From: an uncultured Barnesiella sp.
Lineage (GTDB): Bacteria > Bacteroidota > Bacteroidia > Bacteroidales > Barnesiellaceae_A
Direction: 5' to 3'
Length of the DNA: 64,000 nucleotides
NCBI GenBank assembly: GCA_944321085.1
Contig: CALUJY010000001.1
Span: forward strand, 154,671 to 218,670
This document shows, in pieces, positions 63,920 through 64,000 of the stretch. Under the pieces are notes generated by a model. It saw only the letters and a list, made by a program, of their open reading frames with translations, was not told the origin of the DNA and searched no databases. The position numbers and the translations under genes were made by a program. Positions within the stretch are counted from its first letter, which is position 1. Each line of letters opens with the position of its first letter.

Positions 63920-63959
63920 AGGTGTGCTCCGATAGGGGAGCATACCTCTTTCCTTTTTT
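63920..63959 (+). terminator. Rho-independent terminator after the T9SS-tail protein gene
   Basis: AGGTGTGCTCC (63920-63930) pairs with GGAGCATACCT (63937-63947) over 11 bp with one wobble around a 6-nt loop. CTTTCCTTTTTT follows. Confidence 0.85.
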
Positions 63960-64000
63960 CATTTGTTTTGTGCCGAGGATAGTATTTGCACAAGGTTGCG

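Overview
This 64 kb window reads as chromosome of an anaerobic, glycan-degrading member of the order Bacteroidales. It has two SusC/SusD glycan-uptake loci, a hybrid two-component system (HTCS) regulator, Bacteroidetes-type promoters (TTTG, 19-20 nt, TAnnTTTG), and C-terminal tails that look like type IX secretion (T9SS) sorting signals on two secreted proteins. The genus cannot be fixed from the sequence alone. A Barnesiellaceae or Porphyromonadaceae-like lineage is only a guess. No rRNA, tRNA, CRISPR array, insertion sequence, phage gene or attachment site was seen.

Layout. (1) 1-9282, minus strand: polysaccharide utilisation locus 1 (PUL1). In transcription order it is GH130 enzyme, MFS transporter, an unrecognised lipoprotein, SusC-like, SusD-like, and a LamG-type lipoprotein cut by the window edge. 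(2) 9591-13622, plus strand: an HTCS divergent from PUL1 and its likely regulator; its kinase motifs look degenerate. (3) 13795-30506, plus strand: a compact division and cell-wall (dcw) cluster, rsmH-ftsL-ftsI-murE-mraY-murD-ftsW-murG-murC-ftsQ-ftsA-ftsZ, then yqeY and serS. mraZ, murF and ddl are not in it. (4) 31089-32982: an ECF-type sigma factor with no adjacent anti-sigma gene, a 57-residue small protein preceded by an inverted repeat, and a convergent outer-membrane barrel protein. (5) 33345-38501: a two-gene unit of a secreted GH172-like enzyme and a very large SGNH-hydrolase / leucine-rich-repeat protein with a T9SS-like tail. (6) 38818-61647, plus strand: PUL2, with GH5_2-like endoglucanase, SusC, SusD, surface glycan-binding protein, lipoprotein GH5, GH2 mannosidase-like, second lipoprotein GH5, GH140-like, mannosylglucose phosphorylase (GH130), GPH-type symporter, GH78, CE7-like esterase and two SGNH-type esterases. 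(7) 62037-63881: a secreted protein of unknown function with a T9SS-like tail.

How the genes could work together (inference). In PUL2 the lipoprotein GH5 enzymes and the binding protein would cut and hold a beta-glucan or glucomannan at the cell surface, and SusCD would import oligosaccharides. Periplasmic GH2, GH78, GH140-like and esterase enzymes would trim them. The symporter would carry disaccharide inward, and the cytosolic phosphorylase would split mannosyl-beta-1,4-glucose into mannose-1-phosphate and glucose. Esterases suggest an acetylated substrate. A mannobiose 2-epimerase and GH26 mannanase, usual partners of this phosphorylase in mannan loci, are absent here. This fits glucomannan better than pure mannan. 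PUL1 carries a second, different GH130, so two apparently mannoside-directed loci flank the essential dcw cluster.

The most interesting items are the degenerate histidine-kinase motifs of the HTCS, the small protein with its start-adjacent inverted repeat, the SGNH-LRR giant protein paired with a GH172-like enzyme, the unrecognised PUL1 lipoprotein, and the make-up of PUL2.
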